A stretch of DNA of 40,819 nucleotides from an uncultured Clostridia bacterium (GCA_947584805.1 CANPWU010000010.1:1-40819); one strand, 5' to 3'. Shown: positions 18,310-28,414, counted from the first letter of the stretch. Notes: generated by a model not told the origin, from the letters alone. Numbers and translations are program-made.

Positions 18310-18675
18310 TTTGTTATCATAAGAATTTTTATTCTTTTTTTGTTCCAACTTAACATAATCGCATTATTTTTTTCATTTTCTAGCTATTATCGATACTTAC
18401 GTTTCTTTTAAATTTTATGTTTCAGTTTCGAATTCTTGTTTGGCATTTCTTTGATAATTTCTACCATTTTATGGTAAAAAGTTATCCACATACTTGTAAA
18501 AATGCTTAGGGTTTTTACCCGTTTTCTGGATTTTTGTATTTGCAGTTTTTGTGTTTTTTCTTCAAATTGAAAGTGTATAACTTTAATATTAGATCCACGC
18601 ATTCTCTGAAAGATCCTAAATATTCTTCTTAAAACTTTAGTTGCATAAAATTTTAACTTTTTAATTTCTTATCAA
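18310..18675. repeat. diverged direct repeat, copy 2, with conserved palindrome and DnaA box
   Basis: This is the partner of copy 1. The same palindrome (18462-18476), AAAAG spacer and TTATCCACA (18482-18490) are unchanged although the flanks have diverged, and TTAGTTGCATAAAATTTTAA recurs near 18637. A 64-codon frame crosses the repeat on the minus strand but lacks a ribosome site, and I do not call it a gene. Confidence 0.65.
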
Positions 18676-18764
18676 TTATTTTTAATTTTTCTGAATTTTT
18701 TATCAATTTTTTTATATAATTTTTATAAAAATACTTAATTTTATATATTATATAACAATTCTAT

Positions 18765-18802
18765 ATATTATATATTATATATTATATATTATATATTATT
18801 TA
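18765..18802. repeat. short tandem repeat, unit ATATATT
   Basis: About five copies of a seven-base AT unit stand in a row inside the gene desert. Such low-complexity tracts are prone to slippage. Confidence 0.7.
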
Positions 18803-20102
18803 TTATTTATTTATATATTTATATATTTATTATTTAATTTATTTTATTATCAATAACAAAATTTAAGATATTTTTAATAAATTCTAATGCAAAATATTTT
18901 TTACTAAAATTTATTTTTATTAATTGTACATCCATCCAATTTTATAAAATTCTATTTTTATAAAATTCATTTTTTATATTCCTATTTTATTTTTGATTAC
19001 TTATATTTTATTAACTTATTAGTTATTGTTTACTTGTTTTACTATGTATTTAAAAAATTTTCTTTTCTTTTAATCATACGGATATATTTTTACTTATTAT
19101 TCAATTTAATTTTTTTCTATAACTAAGAATAAAAATGTTTCGAAAAAATTTTGTATAATTTATATTTATAAAATTAAAATTAGATATTTTATTTTTTGTC
19201 TTTTTGACCATATTAAAATTTTTACTCACAAATAATAATTTAAACTATCTCATATATAATTTTTTTAAATTATAGTATTGAATAAATTATTAATTTTAAC
19301 AATTTTGTATATTGCTAATATTCTCAACTTTTTCACTATAACTATTTTTTTCTATATTATTATTTTAGATTCTTTTAATTTATTTTTATTTTTTTATAAT
19401 TTGTGTATTTCTTTTATTATTAATTAAGAAATATTATTCTTTTATTAAAAAGATTTTTTATAAGTCCAACTTTTCTTTTTGACAAATTCGGTGTTTTCTT
19501 TTTACTCTCTTTCATTCAAATATTGCTGTTCCTAATGCGTTTAAATTTTGTTTGTTATTACGTAAATAATTAATTCTATTGTTATTTTAAAATATAATAT
19601 AATTTTTGTTGTTGATGATTTACGTAATTTGTTTTATCTTTTTATGCTCGCATAATTATATTATGTTTATTAATTCTTTCATGTTTTTACTCCGACATTC
19701 TCTTTTTATTCTGTATTTCCGTAAGTGTGCATTAATTTGCTTTTTATTTTGATTTTTATTTTAATTTAATTGATTTTATTTTATTTTTTTATTTCCTCTA
19801 TCGGTTTTAATTATAAAAAATGCTCATAATTATGATTTTTGTTTTGTCATTTTGATCGATTTTTCCTATATTTTCTCTTTTACCCTTTATAAATTTAGTA
19901 CATCCTATTTACAATTTGTTAATTTTCATTCTTTACTATATATATTATCTCTTAATTTTAGATCTTTTAAATTGATACCTGATTCAATTACTTGAATTCT
20001 ATCTATCCACACACAATTTCTTTACAAAAACTAATGGTCTTATCTTATATTAAAATCATATATATTTACATTCTAAATGCTACTTTACTTCATTTTACAC
20101 AC

Positions 20103-20137
20103 AAAAAAAAAGAATGTTTAAATATATAAACATTCTA
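20103..20137 (-). terminator. terminator of tRNA-Ser(GCU)
   Basis: On the minus strand AGAATGTTT and AAACATTCT form a nine-base-pair stem, followed by a run of nine T. Confidence 0.85.
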
Positions 20138-20145
20138 TTTTCTTC

Positions 20146-20238
20146 TGGCGTAGGTGGAGGGATTTGAACCCTCGCGGCCACTTACGCAACCCTAACGGTT
20201 TAGCAAACCGTCCCCTTCAACCACTTGGGTACACCTAC
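20146..20238 (-). tRNA. tRNA-Ser, anticodon GCU
   Basis: It is a class II tRNA with a long variable arm. The minus strand reads GTAGGTG at the 5' end, anticodon stem ACGGT/ACCGT around TTGCTAA (anticodon GCT), T loop TTCAAAT and an encoded CCA. It reads AGC and AGU. Confidence 0.94.
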
Positions 20239-20392
20239 ATATTATTTAATTACTACTTGTTGTATTTAATAAATCTTGAACACTCCTATTATAATACATT
20301 TTCCTCGTGAAGTCAATATTTTTTTTGCTGATCATAATATTTATTAATAAGTAATACATTTTATATAAGGAAATACACAGTAATAAATGTTT

Positions 20393-20484
20393 TGGCGGAG
20401 AGTGTGGGATTTGAACCCACGGTAGGAATGCACCTACTCCAGTTTTCGAGACTGGTACCTTAAACCAAACTCAGACAACTCTCC
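20393..20484 (-). tRNA. tRNA-Ser, anticodon CGA
   Basis: The minus strand starts GGAGAGT and shows anticodon stem CCAGT/ACTGG around CTCGAAA (anticodon CGA), a long variable arm (GTAGGTGCATTCCTAC), T loop TTCAAAT and encoded CCA. It reads UCG. Keeping a dedicated tRNA for a G-ending codon in so AT-rich a genome contrasts with the apparent loss of CGG decoding. Confidence 0.93.
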
Positions 20485-20617
20485 TAATTTTGACTTCATA
20501 TATTATATCACATAAATGTTTAAATACAATATAAAATATATAAAAAAGCTTTGACTTTTTACATTTTTATTATTATAATATTTATATAAAAATTTTAAAA
20601 TAAAAGGAGTAATAATT

Positions 20618-20893
20618 ATGGAAGAAAATGATGTAAAAAATTCTGGAAATGGTTCTACTAATGGTCTTGCAATTGCAGGTTTTGTTGTATCTATGGTATC
20701 ACTTTTCATTAATTTTGGTGGTATTGTTGGTCTAATCGGGACTATTCTTTCTGCTGTTGGTCTTGCAAAAGTAAAAGAAAAAGGTAAAGGTAAAGGACTT
20801 GCAATCGCTGGACTTATAGTAGGTATTATAGGTATTGTATACGGTATTTATAGTATATTTGCTGCTGCTGCATTAATCAGTTCTAGTTTTTAA
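20618..20893 (+). CDS. DUF4190-type small membrane protein
   Basis: The 91-residue protein has two hydrophobic glycine-rich segments (about residues 17-46 and 60-85) joined by a basic loop with KGKGKGLAIAGLIVG. The repeated GLAIAG start of each segment is typical of DUF4190 proteins. Its function is not known. AGGAG precedes the ATG. It is a single-gene unit between tRNA-Ser genes, on the opposite strand to them. Confidence 0.82.
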   Translation: MEENDVKNSGNGSTNGLAIAGFVVSMVSLFINFGGIVGLIGTILSAVGLAKVKEKGKGKGLAIAGLIVGIIGIVYGIYSIFAAAALISSSF

Positions 20894-20900
20894 TAAGAAA

Positions 20901-20937
20901 AGACCTTGTAAGCAAAGTTACAAGGTCTTTTTTTTTT
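20901..20937 (+). terminator. Rho-independent terminator of the DUF4190 gene
   Basis: AGACCTTGTAA and TTACAAGGTCT form an eleven-base-pair stem with a short loop, followed by at least ten T. The T run touches the 3' end of the minus-strand tRNA-Ser(UGA). Confidence 0.93.
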
Positions 20938-21028
20938 GGCGCAGAGGGTGGGATTCGAACCCACGGTAGGCTATTAACCTACGCCAATTTTCAAGACTGG
21001 TGCCATAAACCAACTCGACCACCTCTGC
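20937..21028 (-). tRNA. tRNA-Ser, anticodon UGA
   Basis: The minus strand starts GCAGAGG, has anticodon loop CTTGAAA (anticodon TGA) in a five-base-pair stem with one wobble, a long variable arm (GTAGGTTAATAGCCTAC), T loop TTCGAAT and encoded CCA. It reads UCA and related codons. Confidence 0.94.
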
Positions 21029-21099
21029 ATACAAATTAATGCAACATTAATATATTACCACATTTCTTGTAATATGTCAACATTTTTTTGTTTTATTCT

Positions 21100-21601
21100 T
21101 TATTCAAAAGAATTAATTGCTCTATCTAATGCTTTTTTCTCCTCATCAGTAATTTTATATTGTGATTTTCCACCTTTAACTGGTTTTGCATATATATTTG
21201 ACATATCTCTAGAATAAATTCCATTTAATACTACTCCGTCGTTATTTTCATTTAACAAAGCAAGTGTAAAACTTAAATCACTTCCTGTATCTTTATAAGC
21301 ATTATATTTATATATCCCGCACTTTTTGTATACAATTTTTCATATCATTATTTAAATCTATACAAAATTTATTTAATTCTTCATTTTTAGTTATAACTTT
21401 GTTTATTTTATCAATATGCTTATCTAATATTTCTTGAATGTTTTCACCATTTCCTAATTTTTTAATAAATTTTTTATATTCTTTTTTAATTTTTATTAAT
21501 TTAAAAAAATTAATTATATATAATAAAAATATTATTATGCAGAAAATGCTTAAATAAATTATATACATATCACTTTTCATAAATTCAAAAATATTATCCA
21601 A
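21100..21601 (-). CDS. DUF4446 family protein, read through one CGG +1 shift site
   Basis: Triplet reading stops early after CIQKVRDI. Skipping the C of the in-frame CGG (complement of 21319) gives CIQKVGIYKYNAYKDTG and continues through DLSFTLALLNENNDGVVLNG and the typical DUF4446 C-terminus to a stop at 21100. The joined protein is 166 residues with one N-terminal membrane segment (about 12-32) and a coiled middle. It is the only site in the window where the fourth base is G (CGGG). The start is TTG 21601 with GGAAG upstream. DUF4446 genes often lie beside parB, as here. Their function is unknown. Confidence 0.83.
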
Positions 21602-21620
21602 GCTTTACACTTCCTTTATT

Positions 21621-22472
21621 TTACTCTTTTATAAGTTCAAGTAATCTTTCTAAGTCTTCATTTGACTTATATTCTATTACAATTTTCCCTTTTTTCTGTC
21701 CTGCTTGCAATTTTACTTTTGTACCAAAAAAGCTTTGGAACGAATCCTGAATATCCCTAAGTATTGCTTGATATTTTTCATCATGTATTTGACTTTTTTT
21801 CTTCTGCTTAGTCGTTTCTTCTGTCTCTCTTACATTTGATCCTTGTTCAATAATTTTAAGTGCCATTTCAAATTGTTTATCCCCATTTTCAATTGCAAGC
21901 AAAGCTCTACAATGTCCCTCTGTTAATTTACCCTCTTTTGCAAGTTCTAATACTCTTTCATCCAAATTTAATATTCTAATTGTATTTGCAATTGCACTTC
22001 TACTTTTTCCTAAAGCTTCAGAAACTTGTTGTTGAGTTAAGTTGTATTCTTCCATTAAAATTTTTATTCCCATTGCTTTTTCTACGGTATTTAGATCTTC
22101 TCTTTGGATATTTTCAATTAATGAAATTTCCTTATTTTTTCTATCGTCATCATCTTTAACTATTGCTGAAATTTCTCTTAGCCCTGCTTTTTTACATGCA
22201 CGCCATCTTCTTTCTCCAGCAATAATTTCATAATATCCGTCTTTTTTAGTAACAATAATTGGCTGAATCAATCCATATTTTTTTATTGAATCTGCTAACT
22301 CTTCAATAGCCTCTTCATCAAACTTTTTTCTTGCTTGTTTTCTATTTGGCTCTACTTCATTTATTGCAAGTTTATATATCTTTTCTCCCTCTTTTACTTC
22401 CTCTTCTTCTTCTTTTAATGAATCTTTGAATAATGCATCTAATCCCTTTCCCAAACCGGTTTTTTTAGCCAT
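21621..22472 (-). CDS. parB: chromosome partitioning protein ParB (Spo0J)
   Basis: The 283-residue protein starts MAKKTGLGKGLDALF, has the CTP-binding ParB/Srx block with GERRWRACKKAGL (about residues 89-101) and ENIQREDLN (near 122), a helix-turn-helix (TQQQVSEALGKSRSAIANTIRIL) and a C-terminal dimerisation segment. It loads on parS as a CTP-dependent clamp and works with ParA/Soj and SMC in origin segregation. The second ATG (22472) is preferred because the first lies right against the AAGGA ribosome site. It is 30 bases downstream of parA, and two perfect parS sites lie in the window. Confidence 0.95.
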   Translation of the reverse strand: MAKKTGLGKGLDALFKDSLKEEEEEVKEGEKIYKLAINEVEPNRKQARKKFDEEAIEELADSIKKYGLIQPIIVTKKDGYYEIIAGERRWRACKKAGLREISAIVKDDDDRKNKEISLIENIQREDLNTVEKAMGIKILMEEYNLTQQQVSEALGKSRSAIANTIRILNLDERVLELAKEGKLTEGHCRALLAIENGDKQFEMALKIIEQGSNVRETEETTKQKKKSQIHDEKYQAILRDIQDSFQSFFGTKVKLQAGQKKGKIVIEYKSNEDLERLLELIKE

Positions 22473-22502
22473 ATATATCATCCTTTCTTATAATCTTTTG
22501 AT

Positions 22503-23304
22503 TTAATCTTTCATATGCTTAGCCTTATTTTCTTCATCTTCCTCTTCATTTTTTGTCAAAAATTCTTTTGCCAATTTTTCATAGCATTTTGCTCCTTTAG
22601 ATTTAGAATCATATACGGAAATAGGCATTCCGTAACTTGGTGCTTCGCTCAATTTTATATTTCTAGGTATAACTGTTTTATATACTCTATCTTCAAAATA
22701 TCTTTTTACTTCTTTTACTACTTGATTAGAGAGATTTGTTCTCATATCATACATAGTAAGAACTGCACCTTCTATTTCTATTGATTTATTTAAATGTTTT
22801 CTAACTAAAGTAATTGTATTAATTAATTGTCCTAATCCCTCCAATGCATAATATTCACATTGGACAGGTATCAATACACTGTCTGATGCAGTAAATGCAT
22901 TTAATGTAATTAGTCCGAAGAGATGGAGGGCAATCTATAAATATAAAATCATAATCTTTCCTTATCTCATCTATTTTTTCTTGAAGTCTATGTTCTCTTG
23001 AAATCAAAGATACTAATTCTACTTCTGCACCTGCTAAATTTATATTAGAAGGACAAAGTTTTAATTTTTTTATTTTAGTCTCCAAAATAACTTCATTCAT
23101 GCTTTCTTCATTTATTATAACATCATATATAGACTTCTCTATTTCTTTATCAATTCCAAGTCCACTTGTTGCATTTCCTTGAGGATCAGCATCAATCAAT
23201 AAAACTTTTTTTCCTTTTTTTGCAAGTGCTGTACTTAAATTAACTGCTGTAGTAGTTTTACCTACTCCACCCTTTTGATTTGCTATTGAAACTACCTTTG
23301 CCAC
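22503..23304 (-). CDS. parA: chromosome partitioning ATPase ParA (Soj), read through one CGG +1 shift site
   Basis: The gene starts at GTG 23304 after AGGAGG. The first part has the deviant Walker A motif KGGVGKTTT (residues 11-19), DADPQGNAT and the Walker B FIDCPPSL. There triplet reading fails at CGG (C at complement of 22917). Skipping that C gives [33 protein letters not shown], the invariant family sequence, and a 266-residue protein of normal length. The restored glycine is residue 130, next to Walker B. ParA drives origin segregation with ParB. In plain triplet code the gene would be broken, while parB directly after it is intact. Confidence 0.9.
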
Positions 23305-23407
23305 AGTATTTCCTCCTTTTTATATTATGCTCCCCATTTTTTAATTTAGTACAATAATCATATAAAATAATCAAAAATATGTCAATATTTTTACAAAAAA
23401 TTTTAAA

Positions 23408-25285
23408 TTATTTTCCCCTTCTTTCTTGCTCTAAATATATTAAAAGAACTGATATATCAGCAGGCGAAACTCCCGAAATTCTTGAAGCTTGTCCTACAGA
23501 AGAAGGTTTGTGCTTATTTAATTTTTGCCTTGCTTCTAAGCTTAATCCTTTTATTTCTTGGTAATCTATATCTTCTCTTAATTCCTTTCCTTCTAATTTT
23601 TTAAATCTTTCAACTTGAGCCTCTTGCATTTTTATATATCCTTCATATTTTAACTCAGTTTGTACTTCTTTTATAACATCTTTTGATAAATTAGGTCTAT
23701 CTGAATCAAATTGCTTTAAATCTTCATAATTTATTTCTGTTCTTTTTAATAATTCTGCAAGTTTTACTCCTGTTTCTAAAGGTGATGTTTCACGTGAAAC
23801 AAGTAGTTCATTTATCTCTTTAGATGGCTTAATTACTGTGTTTTTTAATCTTTCAATTTCATTAGAAATTTGTTCTTTTTTCTGTAAAAATTTTTTATAT
23901 CTTTCCTCTGAAATTAATCCTACCTTATATCCTTTTTCAGTTAATCTTAGATCCGCATTATCTTGTCTTAAAAGTAATCTATATTCTGCTCTAGAAGTCA
24001 TCATTCTATATGGTTCATTAGTTCCTTTTGTTACTATGTCATCTATTAAAACTCCTATGTATGCTTCTGATCTATCAAGAATTAATGGTTTTTCTCCCTT
24101 TAGTTTTAATCCTGCGTTTATTCCTGCTATTATTCCTTGTGCTGCAGCTTCTTCATATCCCGAAGTTCCATTTATTTGTCCTGCAAAAAACATTCCTGAA
24201 ATTTTCTTTAATTCAAGAGATAATTTTAATTGAGAAGGTTCTATACAGTCATATTCTATAGCATAAGCAGGTCTTGTAAATTCTACATTTTCAAGTCCTG
24301 GAATAGTTCTATACATTGCAATTTGTACGTCTTCTGGAAGTGATGAACTCATTCCTTGTACATACATTTCTTCTGTATTTAATCCCATTGGCTCTATAAA
24401 TATCTGGTGTCTTTCTTTATCACTAAATCTTACAACTTTGTCTTCTATTGATGGACAATATCTTGGCCCTGTTCCTTCTATTTTGCCTGAATAAAGTGGA
24501 GATCTATGTAGATTTTTCCTTATTATTTCATGTGTTTTCTCATTAGTGTATGTCAGATAACAAGGAACTTGATCTATATTTTTAGGTTCATTTTCAAATG
24601 AAAACATTTCAATTTCACTATCTCCATTTTGAACTTCCATCTTCGAAAAATCAATAGATCTTTTATTAACTCTTGCTGGTGTGCCTGTTTTAAATCTTAC
24701 TATTTCTATTCCTTGTTTTTTTAAAGATTCTGATAACTTATTTGCTGGAAAAACCCCGTCTGGTCCGCTTTCATATGAAACTTCTCCAATAAATATTTTT
24801 CCTTTTAAATATGTTCCTGTTGCCAATATAACTGCTTTTACATTATATATTGCACCAATATTAGTTTCAACACTTTTTACTTTTCCGTCTTCTACTTCTA
24901 TATTAACAATTTCTGCTTGCTTTATATATAAATTTTCCTGTTTTTCCAATGTATGTTTCATTTCAATATGATATTTTTTTCTATCTGCTTGTGCTCTTAA
25001 AGAATGTACAGCTGGTCCTTTTGATATATTTAACATTCTAGATTGAATGAATGTTTTATCTATATTTTTCCCCATTTCTCCACCAAGTGCATCTATTTCA
25101 CGAACCAAATGTCCTTTTGATGTTCCTCCTATATTTGGATTACATGGCATATTTGCAATTGCTTCCAAACTTATTGAAAATAGTAACGTTTTAAATCCCA
25201 TTCTAGATGTTGCAAGTGCTGCTTCACATCCTGCATGTCCTGCTCCAATTACTGCTACATCATAATCTCCTGCATAATAACTCAT
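23408..25285 (-). CDS. mnmG: tRNA uridine 5-carboxymethylaminomethyl modification enzyme MnmG (GidA)
   Basis: The 625-residue protein has the N-terminal FAD motif [13 protein letters not shown] (about 11-23), [35 protein letters not shown] and the C-terminal helical domain ending in [13 protein letters not shown], all as in MnmG. With MnmE it makes the (carboxymethyl)aminomethyl modification at U34 of tRNAs reading NNA/NNG codons. It is intact by triplet reading with about 45 glycine codons, while mnmE has three shift sites. A perfect parS lies inside the gene (23786-23801). The usual neighbour rsmG is absent between it and parA. Confidence 0.96.
   Translation of the reverse strand: MSYYAGDYDVAVIGAGHAGCEAALATSRMGFKTLLFSISLEAIANMPCNPNIGGTSKGHLVREIDALGGEMGKNIDKTFIQSRMLNISKGPAVHSLRAQADRKKYHIEMKHTLEKQENLYIKQAEIVNIEVEDGKVKSVETNIGAIYNVKAVILATGTYLKGKIFIGEVSYESGPDGVFPANKLSESLKKQGIEIVRFKTGTPARVNKRSIDFSKMEVQNGDSEIEMFSFENEPKNIDQVPCYLTYTNEKTHEIIRKNLHRSPLYSGKIEGTGPRYCPSIEDKVVRFSDKERHQIFIEPMGLNTEEMYVQGMSSSLPEDVQIAMYRTIPGLENVEFTRPAYAIEYDCIEPSQLKLSLELKKISGMFFAGQINGTSGYEEAAAQGIIAGINAGLKLKGEKPLILDRSEAYIGVLIDDIVTKGTNEPYRMMTSRAEYRLLLRQDNADLRLTEKGYKVGLISEERYKKFLQKKEQISNEIERLKNTVIKPSKEINELLVSRETSPLETGVKLAELLKRTEINYEDLKQFDSDRPNLSKDVIKEVQTELKYEGYIKMQEAQVERFKKLEGKELREDIDYQEIKGLSLEARQKLNKHKPSSVGQASRISGVSPADISVLLIYLEQERRGK
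23786..23801. promoter_or_regulatory. parS site inside mnmG
   Basis: TGTTTCACGTGAAACA is a perfect 16-base match to the Firmicute parS palindrome recognised by ParB/Spo0J. It encodes part of VSRET in MnmG. Confidence 0.95.
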
Positions 25286-25338
25286 TTTACTTCTTTAATG
25301 CTAGTATTATATCTAACATTTCCTCCTTTTCAAAATAT

Positions 25339-25354
25339 TGTTTCACGTGAAACA
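25339..25354. promoter_or_regulatory. parS site between mnmE and mnmG
   Basis: A second perfect TGTTTCACGTGAAACA lies between the end of mnmE and the start of mnmG, about 5.4 kb left of the origin. Confidence 0.95.
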
Positions 25355-25356
25355 TT

Positions 25357-26724
25357 TTATTTTCCTAAACAGAATTTCTTAAATATTTCAGTTATTACAT
25401 CTTCTGAAACTCCCTCTCCTGTTATTTTACTTATGTTTTCTAAAATGCCAGTTATATTTATTGTTATAATATCTATTGGTAATTTTTCTTTTATAGATTC
25501 TTTCGCCTTTTTTATATTTTCCTTCATTTCTATAATTGCTTTTTTGTGTCTTTCATTTGTTATTGTCAAGCTATCATCTATGCCTATTTCATTCAATTTA
25601 TACATCTTAGATATTGCATTATAAATTAAATTTATTCCTGTTTTATTTAAAGCTGATATTGATATAATTTCTTTTCCTTGTATAATTTTTTCTATCATTT
25701 CCTTATCAACAACAGTTTCTTTATCAATTTTATTTAATAATATTATGCATTTTTTGTCTTTTATTTTTTCTAAAATTACTCTATCTTCTTCTTCTAAATT
25801 TTTACTTGCATCTATAATTGCAATTATCAAATCTGCATTTTGAACTGCTTTTATAGATTTATCAATTCCTATTTTTTCTATAAAATCATCCGTTTTATGT
25901 ATTCCTGCAGTATCTACTAGCTTTACAGGTATTCCATCAATTTGAATAAATTCTTCTATTGTATCTCTTGTTGTTCCTTCAAATTCTGTAACTATAGCCC
26001 TTTCTGTATTTAGTATTGCATTCAAAAGAGATGATTTTCCGGCATTTGGTCTTCCTATAATTGCAATATTTAAACCGTTCTTTTATTATTTTCCCATTTT
26101 CAAAAGTTTTCTCTAAACTTTCGATTTCAACTTCTATTTCATTAATAACATTTAATATTTTTTGAGATGTAACTTCTTCTACGTCATACTCTGGATAATC
26201 TATTGAAGCTTCAATATCTACTAAAACATCCATAATTTTTTTTCTAATATCATTTAAAATTTTTGATAATTCTCCGATTAAGTTGTTTTTCAGAAGCGTT
26301 TAATTCCTTTTCAGTTTTTGCATTTATTACATCTACTATTGCTTCCGCCTGTGATAAATCAATTCTTCCATTTAAAAATGCTCTTTTTGTAAATTCTCCA
26401 GGTTCTGCCACTTCTGCACCATTTTTTAAGCATAATTCCAAAATTTTATTCATTACAATCATTCCACCATGAGAATTTATTTCACACATGTCTTCAGTTG
26501 TAAAAGATTTTGGTGCTTTAAAAAATGAAACCAATACTTCATCAATTACTTTCTGATCATCCACAATATATCCATATTTAATAGTATTAGGTTCTATTTT
26601 TATTTCTTGATTTTTTTGTTTAAAAATCTTTTTGATTATCTCAAAACTCTTTTCTCCACTCATTCTTATTATTCCTATACCAGCATTACCGAATAGCTGT
26701 AGAAATTGCAACAATTGTACTCAT
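25357..26724 (-). CDS. mnmE: tRNA modification GTPase MnmE (TrmE), read through three CGG +1 shift sites
   Basis: Triplet reading gives three separate fragments. Skipping the C of in-frame CGG codons at the complements of 26691, 26276 and 26077 joins them into a 454-residue protein, the family length. The restored glycines are residue 12 (STAIGNAGIGIIR), residue 150 (SEKQLNGELSKIL) and residue 216 (IIKEGLNIAIIGRPNAGKS). The GTPase domain is complete (GRPNAGKSS, DTAGI, NKID) and the C-terminal CLGK holds the catalytic cysteine. MnmE acts with MnmG on U34 of tRNAs, a set that includes tRNA-Gly(UCC) in other bacteria. The start ATG 26724 is part of the expected MSTIVAISTA N-terminus. Confidence 0.92.
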
Positions 26725-26765
26725 TTTTTTCTCCTATTAATATATTTTTATAATTACAATAAATA

Positions 26766-26826
26766 AAAGATCAAAGTAATACTATATATCCAAATCTTGA
26801 ATATATAAATCCTCACTTTGACCTTA
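26766..26826 (-). terminator. imperfect hairpin between jag and mnmE
   Basis: On the minus strand AAGGTCAAAGT and ACTTTGATCTT form a ten-base-pair stem around a long AT-rich loop with inner pairing, with a short T run after it. It may reduce read-through from jag to mnmE. Confidence 0.45.
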
Positions 26827-26847
26827 GATTTTATATATTATTTATTT

Positions 26848-27552
26848 TTATTTTAAAGAAATAACTACTTTTCTGTGCATTCCCTCTCCAATACTCACTG
26901 TTTTTACCTTTGGATGATCTTGCAACTTTGAATGAATAATTTTTCTTTCATATGGAGGCATTGGTTCTAATGTTATTGATTTTCTTGTCTTTACTACGCT
27001 TTTAGCAATTTTTTCAGCAAGTTCCTCCAAAGCTTTTTTTCTTTTATCTCTATAACCTAAAATATCTAATTCTACCCTAATTTTTTCATTATTATTTTTA
27101 AGAGCTATTGTTGTAAGTATTGTTTGAAGTGCATTTAAAGTATCTCCTCTATAACCTATTAAAAAATCTGCATTTTTTTCATTAATTACTATTTCTATTA
27201 CATTTTCATGAATATTACATTCATAATCAACATTTTTACCTGTTGTTTGTAAAAGAAATTTATTCAAAAATTCTACTACGTTATTTTTTGCATTTTCAAG
27301 AATATTTAAATCAATACTTATTTCTTCATTCTTTTTTTGCTTTTCACTTTCTACTTTCTTCTCTTCTTTGCTTTCCTTAAGTTTCATTTCAACTTTAACA
27401 ATTCGTGGTGCTAATATATCAAAAAAACTTCTTTTTTCCTCATTTTTAATAACTTTTATCTCAACATCTGCTTTAGAAACTCCTAATTCTTTAAGACCTT
27501 TTTCAATAGCTTCATTAGTAGTTTTTCCTTCAAATATTTTAGCCTCAGACAT
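26848..27552 (-). CDS. jag: Jag/KhpB RNA-binding protein (SpoIIIJ-associated)
   Basis: The 234-residue protein has an N-terminal Jag-N domain (KIFEGKTTNEAIEKGLKELG), a charged linker (about 75-95), a KH domain with FLIGYRGDTLNALQTI and a C-terminal R3H domain with LEPMPPYERKIIHSKLQ. It binds RNA and is linked to cell-wall growth control and, with YidC/SpoIIIJ, to sporulation in Firmicutes. Its start overlaps the end of yidC by eight bases, so the two are translationally coupled. It reads without interruption. Confidence 0.94.
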   Translation of the reverse strand: MSEAKIFEGKTTNEAIEKGLKELGVSKADVEIKVIKNEEKRSFFDILAPRIVKVEMKLKESKEEKKVESEKQKKNEEISIDLNILENAKNNVVEFLNKFLLQTTGKNVDYECNIHENVIEIVINEKNADFLIGYRGDTLNALQTILTTIALKNNNEKIRVELDILGYRDKRKKALEELAEKIAKSVVKTRKSITLEPMPPYERKIIHSKLQDHPKVKTVSIGEGMHRKVVISLK

Positions 27553-28414
27553 TTTCTTTTTCCTCCTCTTTGTCCTTTAAAAATATACTTAAAAATACTC
27601 TCTCAACTATCATAAGAATGTTATTTGTAAGCCAATAAAGTGCGAGTCCTAATGGAGCAATTAATGAAACAGAAACTGCAAGAAAAGGCATCATAAACGT
27701 CATATTTTTGTTCATTTGATTTGTTAAATCAAGTTCATCTACAGAATCCTTATTTTCTGTTTCTCCATCACCTATTAATTTTTGTTTTTTATTATTTTTA
27801 CCATTTTGCATCGCTGTTGTTATTTTCATTGAAATAAATGAAGATATAACATATAAAACAGGAATTACATACACTTTCCAATCTGAAATATCTTTAGAAG
27901 GTATCCTACTTAAATCTAACCCTAAAAATTCCATGTTAATATATACTTGTTCATCTTCTGATGATTTTTCTCTAATTATTGAAATTTCTGGATATGCATC
28001 CTTTGTATTACTATTTTCATTTATTTCTGCTGTATATTTTTCTATTAAACTACTGTCTACTTTCTTCATATAAGTTAGAGGACTTCTAACTAGGAAAAAT
28101 ACAGAAAATATTAATACAATTTGAATAATTGCACTAAAACATCCTCCCAAAGGATTCAATTTTTCTCTCTTATATAATTCCATTGTTTCTCTTTGAAGTG
28201 CCTCTGGATTATTTTTATTTTTTACTTGTAATACTTTCATTTCCTCTTGTATTTTCATAGTTTTTTTTATTGTTTTCTGCTGATTTATAGAAATCGGCAA
28301 TAAGATAATTTTAACAACTATAGAAAATAATATAATTGATAATCCATAATTTTGTATTAAATTATATAAAAAATTTAACAAGTAACCAAATATATTTGCA
28401 AAAAAAGCAATCAT
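27545..28414 (-). CDS. yidC: membrane protein insertase YidC (Oxa1/SpoIIIJ type)
   Basis: The 289-residue polytopic protein carries the YidC/Oxa1 pattern: an N-terminal membrane segment, GLSIILFSIVVKIILLPI with the basic loop (KTMKIQEEMKVLQ), the block NPLGGCFSAIIQIVLIFSVF, and C-terminal membrane segments ending with ALYWLTNNI. It inserts membrane proteins alone or with Sec. It lies between yidD and jag, the conserved order near the origin. A long loop of about 65 residues between membrane segments 2 and 3 is charged. Confidence 0.95.
   Translation of the reverse strand: MIAFFANIFGYLLNFLYNLIQNYGLSIILFSIVVKIILLPISINQQKTIKKTMKIQEEMKVLQVKNKNNPEALQRETMELYKREKLNPLGGCFSAIIQIVLIFSVFFLVRSPLTYMKKVDSSLIEKYTAEINENSNTKDAYPEISIIREKSSEDEQVYINMEFLGLDLSRIPSKDISDWKVYVIPVLYVISSFISMKITTAMQNGKNNKKQKLIGDGETENKDSVDELDLTNQMNKNMTFMMPFLAVSVSLIAPLGLALYWLTNNILMIVERVFLSIFLKDKEEEKENV

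Larger units (their letters stand above)
16954..20100. other. 3.1-kb AT-rich gene desert
   Basis: No frame here has coding character: composition is extreme (long T runs, very few C or G), the longest open frame is 64 codons, and none has a convincing ribosome site. The plus strand is T-rich throughout, in line with the strand bias left of the origin. Visible structure: a diverged duplication (17420-17780 and 18310-18675), degenerate T-rich tandem repeats (about 17985-18145), a period-seven ATATATT repeat (about 18765-18802) and isolated DnaA-box-like motifs. Confidence 0.8.

Noticed and set aside
18408..18602. A 64-codon minus-strand frame in the AT-rich desert
   Set aside because: It has no ribosome site, and its counterpart in the first repeat copy is interrupted. 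The shared residues come from the conserved DNA block.
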